From NCBI GenBank assembly GCA_007115705.1, contig QXEO01001033.1, positions 496,001 to 560,000 of the forward strand: DNA of 64,000 nt. Reading direction: 5' to 3'. This stretch comes from Dactylis glomerata. Lineage: Eukaryota > Streptophyta > Magnoliopsida > Poales > Poaceae. The notes beneath the pieces were generated by a model. The model was not told the origin of the DNA. It did not search any database and worked only from the letters and a program-made list of their open reading frames with translations. Shown here piece by piece: positions 47,567 through 59,669 of the stretch. How positions within the stretch are numbered: the first letter of the stretch is position 1; each line of letters opens with the position of its first letter. The translations under genes were made by a program, and so were the position numbers.

Positions 47567-47648
47567 TTGGTGTAGTGTCATTATTAAGATAATGGTAATA
47601 ATCACCAAGATACTTTTTTTTGGTGTAGTGTCATTATTAAGATAATGG
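47567..47648 (+). repeat. 29-bp direct repeat
   Basis: TTGGTGTAGTGTCATTATTA and its following nine bases occur at 47567-47595 and 47620-47648, separated by 24 bp ending in a T run. It looks like a local slippage or filler duplication. Confidence 0.8.
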
Positions 47649-49092
47649 TTGATCCATGCTTCCTCACACATTTCCAGAGACATCGTCCAGGTACAAGCAC
47701 AGTTTCAATGTGAAGTCTTATACTTATTAGTGTCCCTTTTCACTAGAATCCTCTTGATTCTAAGTGTTACGGACTAGAAAGCATGAGCCCAATTTAGTGT
47801 ATATTTCTACTTTTTCTAAATAATTGACCCCATGGGTGCAAGCTGATGTTACCACCAGATAGTTCCCAGTTTACCACATAAGGCAACCTGACTTGGTATT
47901 CTTACTTCCGTGTTTAGGTCAGATTAGAAAATGCTACTCTCATTTAGGCCAGCGGTGATTGCACAGAACTTCCTCTAATAAACCAAGCAAGCTTGGCTTA
48001 ATTTGCGCCTTTTGGTTTTCCTAATTTTGTTCTGTTATTTAGACTTATAACTGAACTAGATGTCTTTATTCTAATCCAGAGATGGAGTGTGAAGGTGATG
48101 GTACATCAGTTGCACAACTAAGATAAGGTAGAGTCCCACATTTAATTGGACTTTCTTTTCTTTGTAGCAATGTCTGACTGTTGTCACATTATTCACAATA
48201 TATTTGATCTTTGAGTTTCCTACTTTTGATTATACAAAGCGCAGTTAGGTCCAGGTAATGTAGAAAGTACAGAAAGCATTCTGCTACTTTGTGTTGATGT
48301 TGTATGTGAGTTTCTTGTGGCAATAAGATGACTGTCTCTAGAGTACAAGTATTTGCTAGGGTATCTGAAGACAACGTCAACAATTTTTCAATGCTGAAAT
48401 TACTTCCAAGAACTGATACACTTCAGACTAGATAATAGTGTCATATTACATGTACTTCTCATTATCGGTTGGTTTCATGCTATACCATGGATAATTCCTC
48501 TTCTGTAATTCATCTTCTGTACTTCTTGTTCTTTTGTATGGTTGCGATATAATCAGTATGTACTATACTGAAGATCGTCCTCTGCCTTTTTGTATCTATA
48601 ACAGTATGGGAACTTGGTTTCTTATTCTTTGTCATTCTAGGTTTATTCTTTGAAGATGAAGTCAACATCCCTGTATCCATACCCATGAAAGTAATTGGAG
48701 TCATCAATAGATAACTTCACATATATGCCTGGTATTCAAAGTTCGACCAATCTACAACAGTTGATGTACTTTCGAATACAATTTTATTTAGTTTAGGTCA
48801 GGCTACTGGCGTGTTGTGTATGTTTTCCATTATTGAGTGACCCTATGTTAGTATGGTAATCAGCAGTTTATTTTATGTACTTTCTGTTCCTCTACGTGGT
48901 CCTAATCAAGTTGCTCAACATTATCTTTTACATCATCTATCTTTGTGTTAATTTTGTTTTACCTAGCTTACGTGATAATAAAAGGACATTATTTCTTTAA
49001 ATATCCATTACTTTCATTCTGTAAACACTAAAAACATATTAATTATTTTTGCTTAATTATAATCGATAAATTGGTTTAAATTTAACGGGATC

Positions 49093-49120
49093 GTGCGCCA
49101 AGGCGCACCCCTACATCTAG
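49093..49120 (+). mobile_element. Helitron 3' terminus
   Basis: GTGCGCCAAGGCGCAC forms a perfect 7-bp stem with an AA loop (49093-49108). Eight bases later comes CTAG (49117-49120), followed by T. Hairpin, about ten-base spacing, CTRR end and insertion before T are the defining Helitron 3' features. The matching TC start upstream was not found with confidence. Confidence 0.82.
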
Positions 49121-50363
49121 TATACTAATACAATTGACTAGTTTTCTTGCAGTGGTTAGCTGGGACACGAGGATAGGTAATCAGTCGATAATCTGATGTA
49201 GTCTACTATATACTAAAAGCACAATACGGGGTTCTAAAATAAAGCCACCAAGTATATAGTAGATGGTTAGATTTAAATTTTATGGTGAGGATTTAATTAA
49301 ATATTAGTAGTCACGTAACATGTTTGTACCACATCGTGCCAAAGTTGGAACGTGATAGCTATATACCGTCTGTTTTAAAAACAGCCGGGACTCTACTTTG
49401 GCTAAAACATGGTTCAAGAAAAAAAAAAGGAAAAAAAGAAAGCTGGCTGAAACATGATGTACCCGGGAGGAAAATAAAATCCAAGAACGTGCCTGCTAGG
49501 ATACGGTCAAAATATTTGCTCCATAGCGTGAAGAGTCCACATCGGACTCTTAATATGTCCATTAAAAAGATATTTATATATAAAAAATTAATTAGGTGAA
49601 GAGTTATTTATTCTTATAGGACTCTAACTACTTCCATTAGAACAAAATATCTCGACCTAAATTTTGTGGACATCGGTCAAGGTAGTATTATTTTTTTAAA
49701 TTTGAAAAATGCTATTTTAAAGTTTAGAAGGAATAAAAATAATAATATACAACATTGATACTTACTCATGCAATTTCTGAGCAAAAATTTTGACTATATA
49801 TAGCCTATGCAAAACAGAGAAAAGAGAAGTCAGATTTCTTTGAACTGTTAATCCCAATTGTTACAATGCCATTTGACATTTTGTCATTTTTGTGTAGGCC
49901 ATGTAACATTATATTTGGCCTTACAAAATTTGATGAATAAATATCAAGATTATATTCATATGCTTTAAATTTTATTTGGAACTTTGAGTTAAATAGTGCA
50001 TATCCAACATCTAAAATATGATGAGATATTTTAAAATATTAGTAGTTGTACGTAACATGTTTGACACAATATATGTTCTGCCTATGTCATCGAGATGCCA
50101 CGTTTTGAAGTGATTGTTGGGTTTGGCGTCATTCCTCTAAAACATCAGTTGATATCTCTATTTCTAAAAAAACACAGCTGAAGCAGATAAATGCGTCAGT
50201 TAAGAAAAAAATAACAGATGGAGCATCTGTTAAAAAAAACAGCTGGATGCCACACTAACCTGATATGTAACATGACAAGTTCAAAAGAAAAAAAAAGGTC
50301 CTAGCTGAAATGTGATAGCTGCAAGGAAATAAAAAAAATAGCTGGATGCCACACTAACCTGAT
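49121..50363. other. AT-rich DNA with possible Helitron 5' end and direct repeats
   Basis: No gene is seen. TCTACTATATACTAAAAGC at 49202 resembles a Helitron 5' end, but the preceding base is G and not the expected A. ATTAGTAGT...ACGTAACATGTTT occurs near 49305 and again near 50038, so two related repeats may be present. The region ends at the breakpoint of the chromovirus. Confidence 0.4.
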
Positions 50364-50366
50364 ATG
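50241..50366 (+). repeat. 27-bp direct repeat ending at the chromovirus breakpoint
   Basis: AGCTGGATGCCACACTAACC plus TGATATG is present at 50241-50267 and 50340-50366, with similar A-runs before both. The second copy ends exactly where gag sequence of the Tekay-type element begins. Confidence 0.85.
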
Positions 50367-53300
50367 AGGCCATCTGCACCTGCTCCACGTCCCAACTTCC
50401 CCAACCGTCTGACCGGCAACAACTTCAACCGTACACCTCCAAGACCTAATGGCAACAACTTCAACTCCAACACTCCAAGGCCAAATGGCACACCTGCGCT
50501 ACCCAAGTCTGGGGACAAGTCTGGTGTTACCTGTTATGAGTGCGGAATCAAGGGGCACAACTCCAATGAATGCCCGAAGAAGCTGAATGATGCATCCAAG
50601 ACCACTGCTCCTGCTCAGCAGCAGCGCCGTGTTGGAAATGGCAAGAACTATCCACCAAGGAACCAGCCTCACCCCCGAGGCCGTCTGAACCACATGAATG
50701 TTGAAGAAGCTCAGGAAGCAACCGACGGTGTGCTTGGTATGTTCCCTGTTAACTCAGTTCCTGCAAGAGTTCTGTTTGATTCTGGAGCTTCACACTCATT
50801 TGTCACTAAGTTATTTGCGGATAAAAGTGGACTTCAACAAACACCCCTGAAAAATACCATGTCTGTACAAATACCCGGGTCAATAACAAAGGCTAGTTGG
50901 ACCTGCTTGGCAGTGCCCATAGAAATCCATGGGATAGCATTCTTAGCAAGTTTGATTGTGTTAGGAACCAAAGGATTGGAAGTAGTCCTAGGTATGGATT
51001 GGATGTCTCAACATCAAGGAGTGATAGATTGTGCCAAAAAGACCATCACCATGAAGAGTAGCACTGGAATTGTAGTAAAGCATATGTCCGTAAAACCACC
51101 CCAAACCACCAGATGTCATAAGAGTATCTCAGGACCAACTCTGGAGCAAGTCCCCATCGTCTGTGAATACCCGGATGTTTTTCCCGATGAGCTACCCGGA
51201 ATGCCACCGGATTGGGATATTGAGTTTATCATTGAGCTTATCCTTGGAACTGGACCTATAGCCCAACGACCCTACCGTATGAACCCAGCTGAACTAGTGG
51301 AGTTAAAGAAGCAATTGGATGACCTTTTGAGTAAGGGATTGATTCAGCCAAGTTCATCCGCTTGGAGATCACCCGTCTTGTTTGTGGATAAAAGTGACGG
51401 TTCCAGTCGACTGTGCACTGATTACCGCAAGCTAAATGATATTACCATCAAGAATAAGTATCCTCTCCCAAAGATTGATGATCTGTTTGACCAATTGACT
51501 GGAGCTCAAGTTTTCTCAAAGATAGACCTTAGAACTGGATACCATCAACTGAAGATCCGTGCAACCGATATACCTAAAACCGCCTTCACTACCCGATACG
51601 GATTGTATGAGTACACCGTAATGTCCTTTGGATTAACCAATGCCCCTGCCTATTTCATGAATCTCATGAATAAGGTTTTCATGGAGTTTTTGGATAAGCT
51701 TGTTGTTGTCTTCATTGATGACATTCTTATTTACTCCAAGTCTGAAGAGGAGCATGCAACTCATTTGAGATTAATCTTAGAGACCCTAAGAGAGCATCAG
51801 CTATATGCCAAGTTTAGTAAATGTGAGTTTTGGTTAAAGGAAGTTGGATTCTTAGGCCATGTATTGTCAGCTGGAGGAGTTTCAGTGGACCCAAAGAAGA
51901 TCAAATCAGTCATGGAATGGGAAGCCCCTACCACTCAAACCGAAGTTAGAGGTTTTCTCGGATTAGCAGGATATTACCGCAAATTTGTTGAAGGATTTTC
52001 AAGTATTGCCAGACCCATGACCCAACTGTTGAAGAAGGACAAGAAGTTTGAATGGACCCCTAAGTGTGAAGAGAGTTTTCAAGAGCTCAAGAAGCGATTA
52101 GTAACCGCACCCATCCTAACCATGCCCGATATCACCAAGAACTTTAATGTCTATTGCGATGCCTCCAAACTTGGACTTGGTTGTGTGTTGATGCAAGAAG
52201 GCAAGGTCATAGCATACCTCTCCCAGCAGCTTCGACCTCATGAAGAAAACTATCCAACCCATGATCTGGAGTTAGCAGCCGCAGTTCTAGCTTTGAAGAC
52301 TTGGAGGCATTATCTTATGGGAAACCGTTGTGAAATCTACACTGACCACAAGAGTTTGAAGTATATCTTCACCTAGAAGGAGTTAAACATGAGGCAAAGA
52401 AGATGGATAGAGTTAATCAAGGATTATGATATTGAAATTCATTATCACCCCGGGAAGGCCAATGTAGTGGCCGACGCATCGAGTAGAAAGCCATGCACCT
52501 TGAATATGATGATCAAAGAGGAGCAACCCATGTTGCACCAAGAGTTTGAAAAATTTGGATTGGAACTAGACAGTCAAGGATTCTTAGCCAACCTTGAGTT
52601 TCAACCCACCTTGATGAGCCAAATCAAAGAAGCCCAGAAGGGAAATGAGAGTATTGATAGAATTAAGCGCAGAATTAGTTCCGGCAAAGTGCCAGGATTT
52701 GAGGAAGATGATCAAGGAGTTCTATGGTATAAAGGACGTATTTGTGTGCCTGCTGATTCGGAACTGAAGGAAGTCATTATGAAGGAAGCCCATGAGACAC
52801 CTTACTCCATCCATCCCGGTGGAACCAAGATGTATCAAGATTTAAAGGAACAGTTTTGGTGGCATGGAATGAAGCGTGAGATTGCATCGTTCATATCCAA
52901 GTGTGACATTTTTCAAAGAGTCAAGGCGGAACATCAACGTCCTGCTGGACTGCTGCAACCTTTTGCAAGTTCTGGAATGGAAGTGGGAATCAGTTGGAAT
53001 GGATTTCATCACTGGATTTCCAAGGTCTAGCCGCGGGAATGACTCTATTTGGGTTATTGTGGATAGACTGACCAAAGTTGCCCACTTTATTCCTGTCAAG
53101 ACCACTTATACATCAGGACAGCTGGCAGGCCTCTATTTATCCAGAATTGTGAGTTTGCATGGAGTCCCTAAAACCATAGTTTCGGATCGAGGTACCCAAT
53201 TCACCTCAAGATTTTGGAGAAGTTTGCATCAAGCCTTGGGAACCAAATTAGCCTTTAGCACAGCTTACCACCCTCAGACTGATGGACAGACTGAAAGAGT

Positions 53301-54057
53301 GAATCAAATACTCGAAGATATGATGCGAGCCTGTGTTCTAGCCTATGGAGCTAAGTGGGAAGATTGTCTGCCTTTCGCGGAATTTTTCTACAACAACAGT
53401 TATCAAGCCAGTTTGCAAATGGCCCCCTTTGAAGCTTTATATGGAAGAAAGTGTCGTACCCCTTTGAATTGGTCTAAAACTGGAGACAGTAAGATATTTG
53501 GACCAGACATTCTGCAAGAAGCTGAAGAGAAGGTTCGCATGATTCGTGAGTACCTCAAGGCAGCCCAGTCTAGACAGAAGAGTTATGCTGACAAGAGACG
53601 TAGAGAACTGACTTTCAAGATTGGAGATTTTGTCTATCTTAGAGTGTCACCCCTCAAGGGAATGCAGAGATTCCAAGTAAAAGGAAAGCTTGCACCAAGG
53701 TATATTGGACCCTTCAAGATACTAGGCCGCAGAGGAGAAGTGTCTTATCAGCTGGAAATGCCCCCTGAATTGTCTAAAGTGCACGATTGTTTTTATGTGT
53801 CCTTACTTCGGAAATGTCTTGAAGTTCTGGAGAAGCCAGAAATCTTCAAGAATATTGATCACCGTTTTGTGGACATCAATATGGATTTGACCTATCGTGA
53901 AGTGCCTATTCGTATCCTCGAGGAAGCATATCGAACCACTCGAACCCGAAGCATCAAGTTTCTGAAAGTTCAGTGGAGCAATCACACAGAAGATGAAGCC
54001 ACTTGGGAACGAGAAGATTACCTTCAGAAAGAATTTCCCAATCTTTTCAGTTCTTAG
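50364..54057 (+). pseudogene. gag-pol: Chromovirus gag-pol polyprotein, truncated with stop and frameshift
   Basis: Domains in order: gag zinc knuckle CYECGIKGHNSNEC (~residue 55), protease LFDSGASHSF (~137), reverse transcriptase with FIDDILIYS, RNase H beginning YCDASKLGLGC, integrase zinc finger, integrase core (MDFITGFPRS, SDRGTQFTS and the Glu in TERVNQ), a GPY/F-like module (APRYIGPFKILGR) and a C-terminal chromodomain (VQWSNHTEDEATWE). Breaks: start of gag missing; TAG at 52374-52376 at the end of RNase H; frameshift at the T run 52961-52964 between integrase zinc finger and core; and the second Cys of the zinc finger is Phe (codon 52911-52913). Otherwise the reading is clean, so decay is recent. 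Not functional as it stands. Confidence 0.93.
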
Positions 54058-54087
54058 TTAGTGAATCTCGAGGATTAGATTCTTTTT

Positions 54088-54100
54088 AAGGGGGGAAGTT
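54088..54100 (+). other. Polypurine tract
   Basis: AAGGGGGGAAGTT directly precedes the LTR and follows the gag-pol stop (54055-54057) by about 30 bases. It is the expected primer for plus-strand DNA synthesis. Confidence 0.8.
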
Positions 54101-55055
54101 TGTAACAACCCAAAACTTTGTAACCTATTTCATCTTATTCAAGTGCCAAATTTTGGACCAAGATAAAAATTTCGCTTCATATTGCATGTGTGCATAGTCT
54201 TACATAAATATCTCTTTTTATGATTTCATGTGTGTTAAAAATTATTGTGTATTGTTTAGTTAGCATAACCTAACCAGCCCAAGCATAAGAATAGAGCAAC
54301 AAGAGCTAAAGAAACTAGAAACAAAAGAAATAAAGAAAAGAAAAGAAAAGTTTGATCTAGAAAATGTTATTGACTACCCTACTTTGGACCCCTGAATTAA
54401 GCAATCCTTAACTCAACTGCAGGTGAGATCAGTTGGTTGAGTAAGATCAAACTACCCTCTTGCATGACTGCAAAAGTTTGGACCAAAAATCAAACCCTAA
54501 CCTCTTTCAAATTTCAGCCAAACTTTGAATTCAAATCAGAGACCATTCCTTTAGCCATTTAACTTTTCAGCAAAACACCACCACTCAGCCTAACAAAAAT
54601 GTTTCTGGAACCCTTGATTTATACCCTAACAGCTCCAAGTGGAATTTTTCAAAAATTCAAATTTCTTGCGGACATTTAGTCAAATAGTTCGTGGGCAGCA
54701 GAGCCATTTGCTGCCATTGCTCATCACCAGTGCACCCTGCCCCCTCTCCTGCGAGTCCACGCGTGCGTGAGTGAATCTGTGCCGACGTCGCCTCACACAT
54801 CTCTCTCCCATGCCCTGCCCTCTGCGAGCCGAGCCCTCACGAACGGGAGGAGAAGAAAGTCGCCCCGACCATGTCTGTAGGTGCCACTGCTCCCCGTCTC
54901 GTCCGTCATCACCCTGCAACGCCAGCGTGCCACCGACGTCACCCTGACACCCGCAGACGCCGCCCATGCTCGCCGGACCATCCCGGCCACTGGAGCTTTG
55001 ACGGAGACCGCGCCCACGCCCACACTGGCCACCCCCGTGCCTGGCCTCTCTGGCC

Positions 55056-55062
55056 TATAAAA
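55056..55062 (+). promoter_or_regulatory. LTR TATA box of the chromovirus
   Basis: TATAAAA in GGCCTATAAAAGAACC, about 955 bp into the LTR and inside its GC-rich block, is the best promoter candidate. Transcription would start near 55090. Confidence 0.6.
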
Positions 55063-56241
55063 GAACCCCTACGAGCACCCTCAGACTCACACCACTCGTA
55101 GAAACCTCCCAGACATCCTCTCCTAGTCTCCCTCTTCACCATTCGAGCTCGCCGGCGACGCCGTCCCCGCAGACCACCGCCATGGCCGCCTCTTCTTCCC
55201 GGCGTTCCCAGCCACCTCCCGAGCTGCCGCTTGTACCAGGCAGACGAGGAGATGATCCTCCATCTTTTCTGCTTCACCGCATCGAGCACTTCTTCCTCTA
55301 CGCCGCACCCCAGCGCCGCCCTCTTCCCAGCACCGCCGGTGAGTCCCGCCCTCTGTCTCGGGGAAGATGACCCCCGAGCGTACCGATTCGTTAAGTTCTG
55401 ACCCATGGGGCCCTTTGTCAGGCCGGTTTTGTGTTTTTTTTTTCTTGCCCCCGCCAGCGTGAGCCTAGTGGGCTGGCTCGGTAAGGTCTGTGTGTCCGGC
55501 CCGTGACTGAAAAAAAAGGGGTTAATTGATTTTCGGTATTAGAAAAACTAGTTTCAGATGCTTTCTTATATTTAATTTTCCCGGAGTTCTACCAACTCAA
55601 ATTTAACAAATGAAAATGTTCTGGAAACCTTAGAACATAAGCTATCCACTAAAGGTGGTTTCAACCCGTTTAGATTTACATAGTGGTTGCAGTAAAAATA
55701 ACAAAACAGGAGCTTTTCCATGTTAGAAAATCCTTATCAATTCAAATAAAATTCCTAAAAATATAAATCCAACTTTAGAAATTCACAATTAGTGATACCC
55801 ATCTGCCTATAGCATTAGATCTCATTTTTGAACCTTTTAAAGTAAATGCTATTTACCTATATGGTTAAATAGGCATTTGCCATATAGAATTTTATTAAAC
55901 TCAAATCTATAATCGAAATTTTAGGGAACCCTTATTGTTAAACCACATTTCCAAATACCTATCTGTAGGTATTAATCTTAGTTCATGTGGACTTGTAGAA
56001 GGTATTTGGAAAGTTAATACTACTTGGTAGTGATTAGAAACTCGCACTTGCACACCTATTTCCAAATAATGGAAATGAATGAACACCAACCTCAATTAGT
56101 GTTATATGTTCTTATCTCTGTTTGAAAACACGTGGGCATGCTTGAAGTGTTGTTTGTACTGGTTGGGTGATTGTGTGCATTTTTGTGTATCGTTGTTAGA
56201 CGCTAGTGTTACCGGAGACGAGCCCGAGGGAGGATATTATC

Positions 56242-56283
56242 AAGAAGAAGAAGAAGAAGAAGAAGAAGAAGAAGAAGAAGAAG
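56242..56283 (+). repeat. (AAG)14 microsatellite
   Basis: Forty-two bases of uninterrupted AAG lie within the LTR. It produces Glu- or Lys-rich chance ORFs and should be length-polymorphic. Confidence 0.95.
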
Positions 56284-57677
56284 GCTACCCTGGACACTTT
56301 GACAACCAAGGCAAGCCATCTTTTGAATCATAATCCAATACCTAGATTTCAACTTGCATATTTACTTGCTTTCCAAATTAAATTGCATGATTGAATTGCT
56401 AGAGTAGAATAATAATTGTGTAGTGATATCTTGCTTAACAAGAGCATCAAACTGAGTTTATCCAATATCCCCCTTAGTTGTAGCATCACTCATAGTAGCT
56501 GCTTAGTCGCTAATAAAATTGAGGTCATCTATAGGGGAAACCTATTTGAACGTGGTGACCTGAACTTGAAAGCTTGAAATGGGAGACTACTCATACTTGG
56601 TGGTTTTTCGAAAGAAAATAATCTTGACTAAGGACTCTGGAATTTATTTTGAAATGATAATAAGTGATGTACCATGTGAGCCAACCATACCGTACGACCA
56701 CATTACCCCTGAATGGGAAGGGGCTTAGTCCGTAGCTTGTTTACCCTAGTATGGGAGACCTTGTATCATCCTTTATAGAAGTGCACCATGCGCGGGTACT
56801 TCCGAACCGGGTGGAAATTTCCATTCATGCAGCATCCTATAATGGGCAAAACTAGAGACGCCGAAACGGAGATGTCCATATCTCGGGATCTAGGAAAGGA
56901 TCCTATACTAGAGTAGACAAGTGAAAGAGTTTGTTTGATTATCTGAAACTCGCATACTTGGTGTATGACGAACCATGGATTTCTCCTGGCAGATTTATCG
57001 AATCTTGTGGGTAAAGTGTACCCCTCTACAGAGGTTTCAAAACTATTCGAATAGCCGCGTCCGCGGTCATGGACAGTTGGCAAGCTGTACTTGACTTTTG
57101 TCAAGAATATTAACAACTTATGATGAACTGGGTGAATGACTTGACTTGACATTGATGTTGACCAACACTTGAAGTTCCTCTTTAGATTGAACTTAGAGAA
57201 TTAAATCTTCTTCTCTACTAATGAACATTCTTGGGAAATAAAACTAGCTTTTGCAAATAAACTTAGTGCTTAGTCCACCATATCAACCTTGCATATCTAC
57301 TTCATCATTTTGTTTATAAGATGGTTTGCGAGTGCATCCAATGTGCTCATGGCTGTGTCCCTGGCTATCAACTTGGCCAGACTATGGGGAAGAATATCCG
57401 GAGGAAGGTTATGAAGATGAGTACCAGAACTAAGATCATCTCCTGAATCGCCGTTGCCTGTAGGGTGAAGGCATGGACCCGAAGACGTTATTTCCGCTGC
57501 TATATTGTGTTGTAATATGAACTTGGTCACTATGACCATTTGTATTTGAACTATTCGTATTGTAATGTCTATGGATCTGGTTACCAACTACGTTATGTGT
57601 ATCACAACAATGATTCTGGGATTGTGGTGGAATACATAACGGGCACTTCGAATTTCTGGAAATTCGGGTGTTACAAC

Positions 57678-59669
57678 AAGCTATCAGCAAAAGGAGAAGA
57701 AGCACACCACCGTAAGGAAACGCACAAGCCAAGATCGCCTCGCCGTCACAGCAGTCCTCGGCGCAAAAGCGGCAATCAATGATCTCGATCGCCATCACCA
57801 AAACAGCATAGAGGAACCTGAAGATCGCGATCCCCAAATGAAAAACGCGACTATGAAGAAGACGAAAAAGAGATGGGGGCATCGTGCTTTACTCGCAGGG
57901 TTCGCACCACTCTAGTTCCCAGGGGATTCAAGTTACCTCATGATCACCAAAAGTACGATGGATCACAGGAACCACAATCATGGCTCTCAGATTATTTACA
58001 AGCAGTGCAAATATTAGGAGGAACCAAAGAAACAGCAATGCAAAGTTTGCAACTACACCTCACCGGCGCAGCAAGGTCATGGTTGAGCAAACTAGAGAAA
58101 GAAACTATTGGAAGCTGGGAAGACCTCACAAAGCAATTTACAAGCAACTTCAGGTCGACATACAAGCGGCCAGCATCAATAGAAGAAGTCAAAGCATGTG
58201 TGCAACAACGCAACGAAACACTGCGGGCATATATCCAAAGATGGAGCTTTATCAAAAATTCGGCAGTCAAAGTTTCAGATGAAAGAGCAATAGATACGTT
58301 CATCATTAGATTAAGGCGAAGAGACCTAGTCGAAGAGATGGGTAGAATCAAGCCAAAAACAGTGTCAGACCTCATGGACGTAGCAAACAGATTTGCAGAT
58401 GGAGAAGACGCATGCAACAACAAGCGAACGCGATCCCCAGAGGACGATAGAAGAAATAGATATGGAAGTCAAAGGAGACGGTCCCGAAACTACGACAACT
58501 ATGGCTCCTATAGCCAAGTCACCGCAGGGTACAAAGACAATAGCTATCAAGGAAGTGATCGCAGAAACTCGGGATATCGAAACTACGGAAAGGAGGACTA
58601 TAAAAAGTTTCCCACGAGAGAACCCAGAGAGTACAACCCGTCACCAGAAGATATGCTCAACGGACCTTGTCATATACACTTAGCGTTCATCGATGGGAAG
58701 CGGGTATCAAGACACGCAATGAAGGATTGCACAACATTCTTAAAATTACAAGAGGCAGCACTAAACAAGCAAACCGAAGCAAGGCGACAAGGATTTGAAG
58801 GAAGCAACAATCCTCCGACAAAACAGCAAGGGAACAACGGAGCTACTCAAGGACAAGACCAGCAAAACCAGGGACACGATGACGACGAAGGGTACATTCC
58901 ATCAAAAGGACACATCACAGCAATGATACAACCTGTGCCCAAGTCAAACAAAGAAGAAAAGAGTATCACTCGACAAGTCAACCTAGCAGTCATTTCACCT
59001 CCAGCCACAATGGAGTATCTGCATTGGTCAGAACAACCAATCGAGTTCAACAGAGAAGACCACCCTATAACAGTACCTCGGCCAGGAAACACGCCTTTGG
59101 TACTCAAAGCTCAAATCGGCGCGTATGATGTCGACAGAATATTCATGGACGCAGGAAGTGGAATTAACCTGATATACGCAAAAACACTCAGGGCAATGCA
59201 TATATCGTTAGAGTTCCTGAAACCAACAGATTGTTTCTTCCACGGGATCGTGCCAGGAAGTGCCAATTACCCAGTAGGTTGAATAGCACTCAAGGTTTGC
59301 TTCGGCAACCGACAAAACTACAGAAGAGAAAAGCTGGACTTCGAAGTCATGGATTGGCCATCCCAATATCACGCGATCCTCGGACGACCCGCATTTTTGC
59401 GATTCATGGCAGTGCCTCACTATACATATTTGGTACTTAAAATGCCAGGACCAAGAGGAATAATTACAGTAAAAGGAAGTTTTGAAGTTTCAGATCTCTA
59501 CGACAGGGAGTTCCACAAGATGGCGCAAAACTTTGGCATGACAGCCAACTATGCAGAGAAGGCAAAAAGCACAACTACAAAGGGCGTCAAGCTACTCGAA
59601 GGACGCATTGCGGAGCCCGAGACAAAGAAACCACGAGTAGGAGCATCAGAAGAAGACAAAGACATATGA
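57678..59669 (+). pseudogene. gag-pro: Tat/Retand-like gag-protease, three in-frame TGA stops
   Basis: The frame entered at the chromovirus junction stays open through RS-rich gag N-terminal sequence except for TGA at 57780-57782 and 57819-57821. From ATG 57873 it runs to TGA 59280-59282, then on in the same frame to 59669. The gag core includes LQLHLTGAARSWLSKLE, TKQFTSNFRSTYKRPAS and RAYIQRWSFIKNSA; an Arg/Ser/Tyr/Gly-rich tail follows. The retropepsin motif is FMDAGSGINLIYAKT, and the flap-side partner ILGRPAFLRFMAVPHY lies beyond the third stop. Gag forms the particle and the protease processes it. All three stops are TGA, as expected from C-to-T change in CGA. AATAAA at 59709-59714 and 59839-59844 are candidate poly-A signals. 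Confidence 0.88.

Larger units (their letters stand above)
41295..49120 (+). other. Gene-like region of unknown identity ending in a Helitron terminus
   Basis: A GC-rich segment (about 41780-42440, with GAAACCCTAGCC just before it) resembles the 5' exon of a grass gene. It is followed by a second GC-rich island (42880-43030) and about 6 kb of AT-rich, intron-like DNA with many TTGCAG/GTAAG motifs. Long ORFs in the GC island (41805-42557, 41816-42436) are Pro/Arg/Ser-rich in every frame, which is typical of chance ORFs in such DNA. I can assign no protein. Because the block ends in a Helitron 3' end, a captured and decayed gene fragment is my preferred reading; a long non-coding transcript is possible. 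The 5' end of the element was not found. Confidence 0.35.
50364..57675 (+). mobile_element. Tekay/Del-type chromovirus, 5' truncated, 3' LTR intact
   Basis: The element lacks its 5' LTR, primer site and first part of gag, then continues through gag zinc knuckle, protease, reverse transcriptase, RNase H, integrase and chromodomain to a polypurine tract and a 3.6-kb LTR. The long LTR opening TGTAACA and the chromodomain fit the Tekay (Del) clade. The right flank is gag sequence of another element, so this one inserted into it. Confidence 0.88.
54101..57675 (+). repeat. 3' LTR of the Tekay-type element
   Basis: The LTR runs from TGTAACAACCC to GGGTGTTACA (3575 bp), with matching inverted termini. 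A GC-rich block (54700-55450) holds a TATA box and probably the transcript start; the rest is AT-rich and without genes. The next five bases are ACAAG, whose partner is lost with the 5' end. An (AAG)n tract lies inside. Confidence 0.9.

Noticed and set aside
49202..49225. Second Helitron 5' end
   Set aside because: It resembles a TC start, but the preceding base is G instead of A and no matching 3' end follows before the chromovirus.
56106..56333. Glu-rich small ORF in the chromovirus LTR
   Set aside because: The Glu run is the (AAG)14 microsatellite read as protein; the ORF lies inside an LTR.
57297..57882. Minus-strand ORFs of 96 and 148 codons
   Set aside because: They overlap the chromovirus LTR end and the sense gag frame, and contain no recognisable motif.
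57992..58423. Minus-strand ORF under gag
   Set aside because: It is a shadow of the gag coding frame, which has clear gag motifs on the plus strand.
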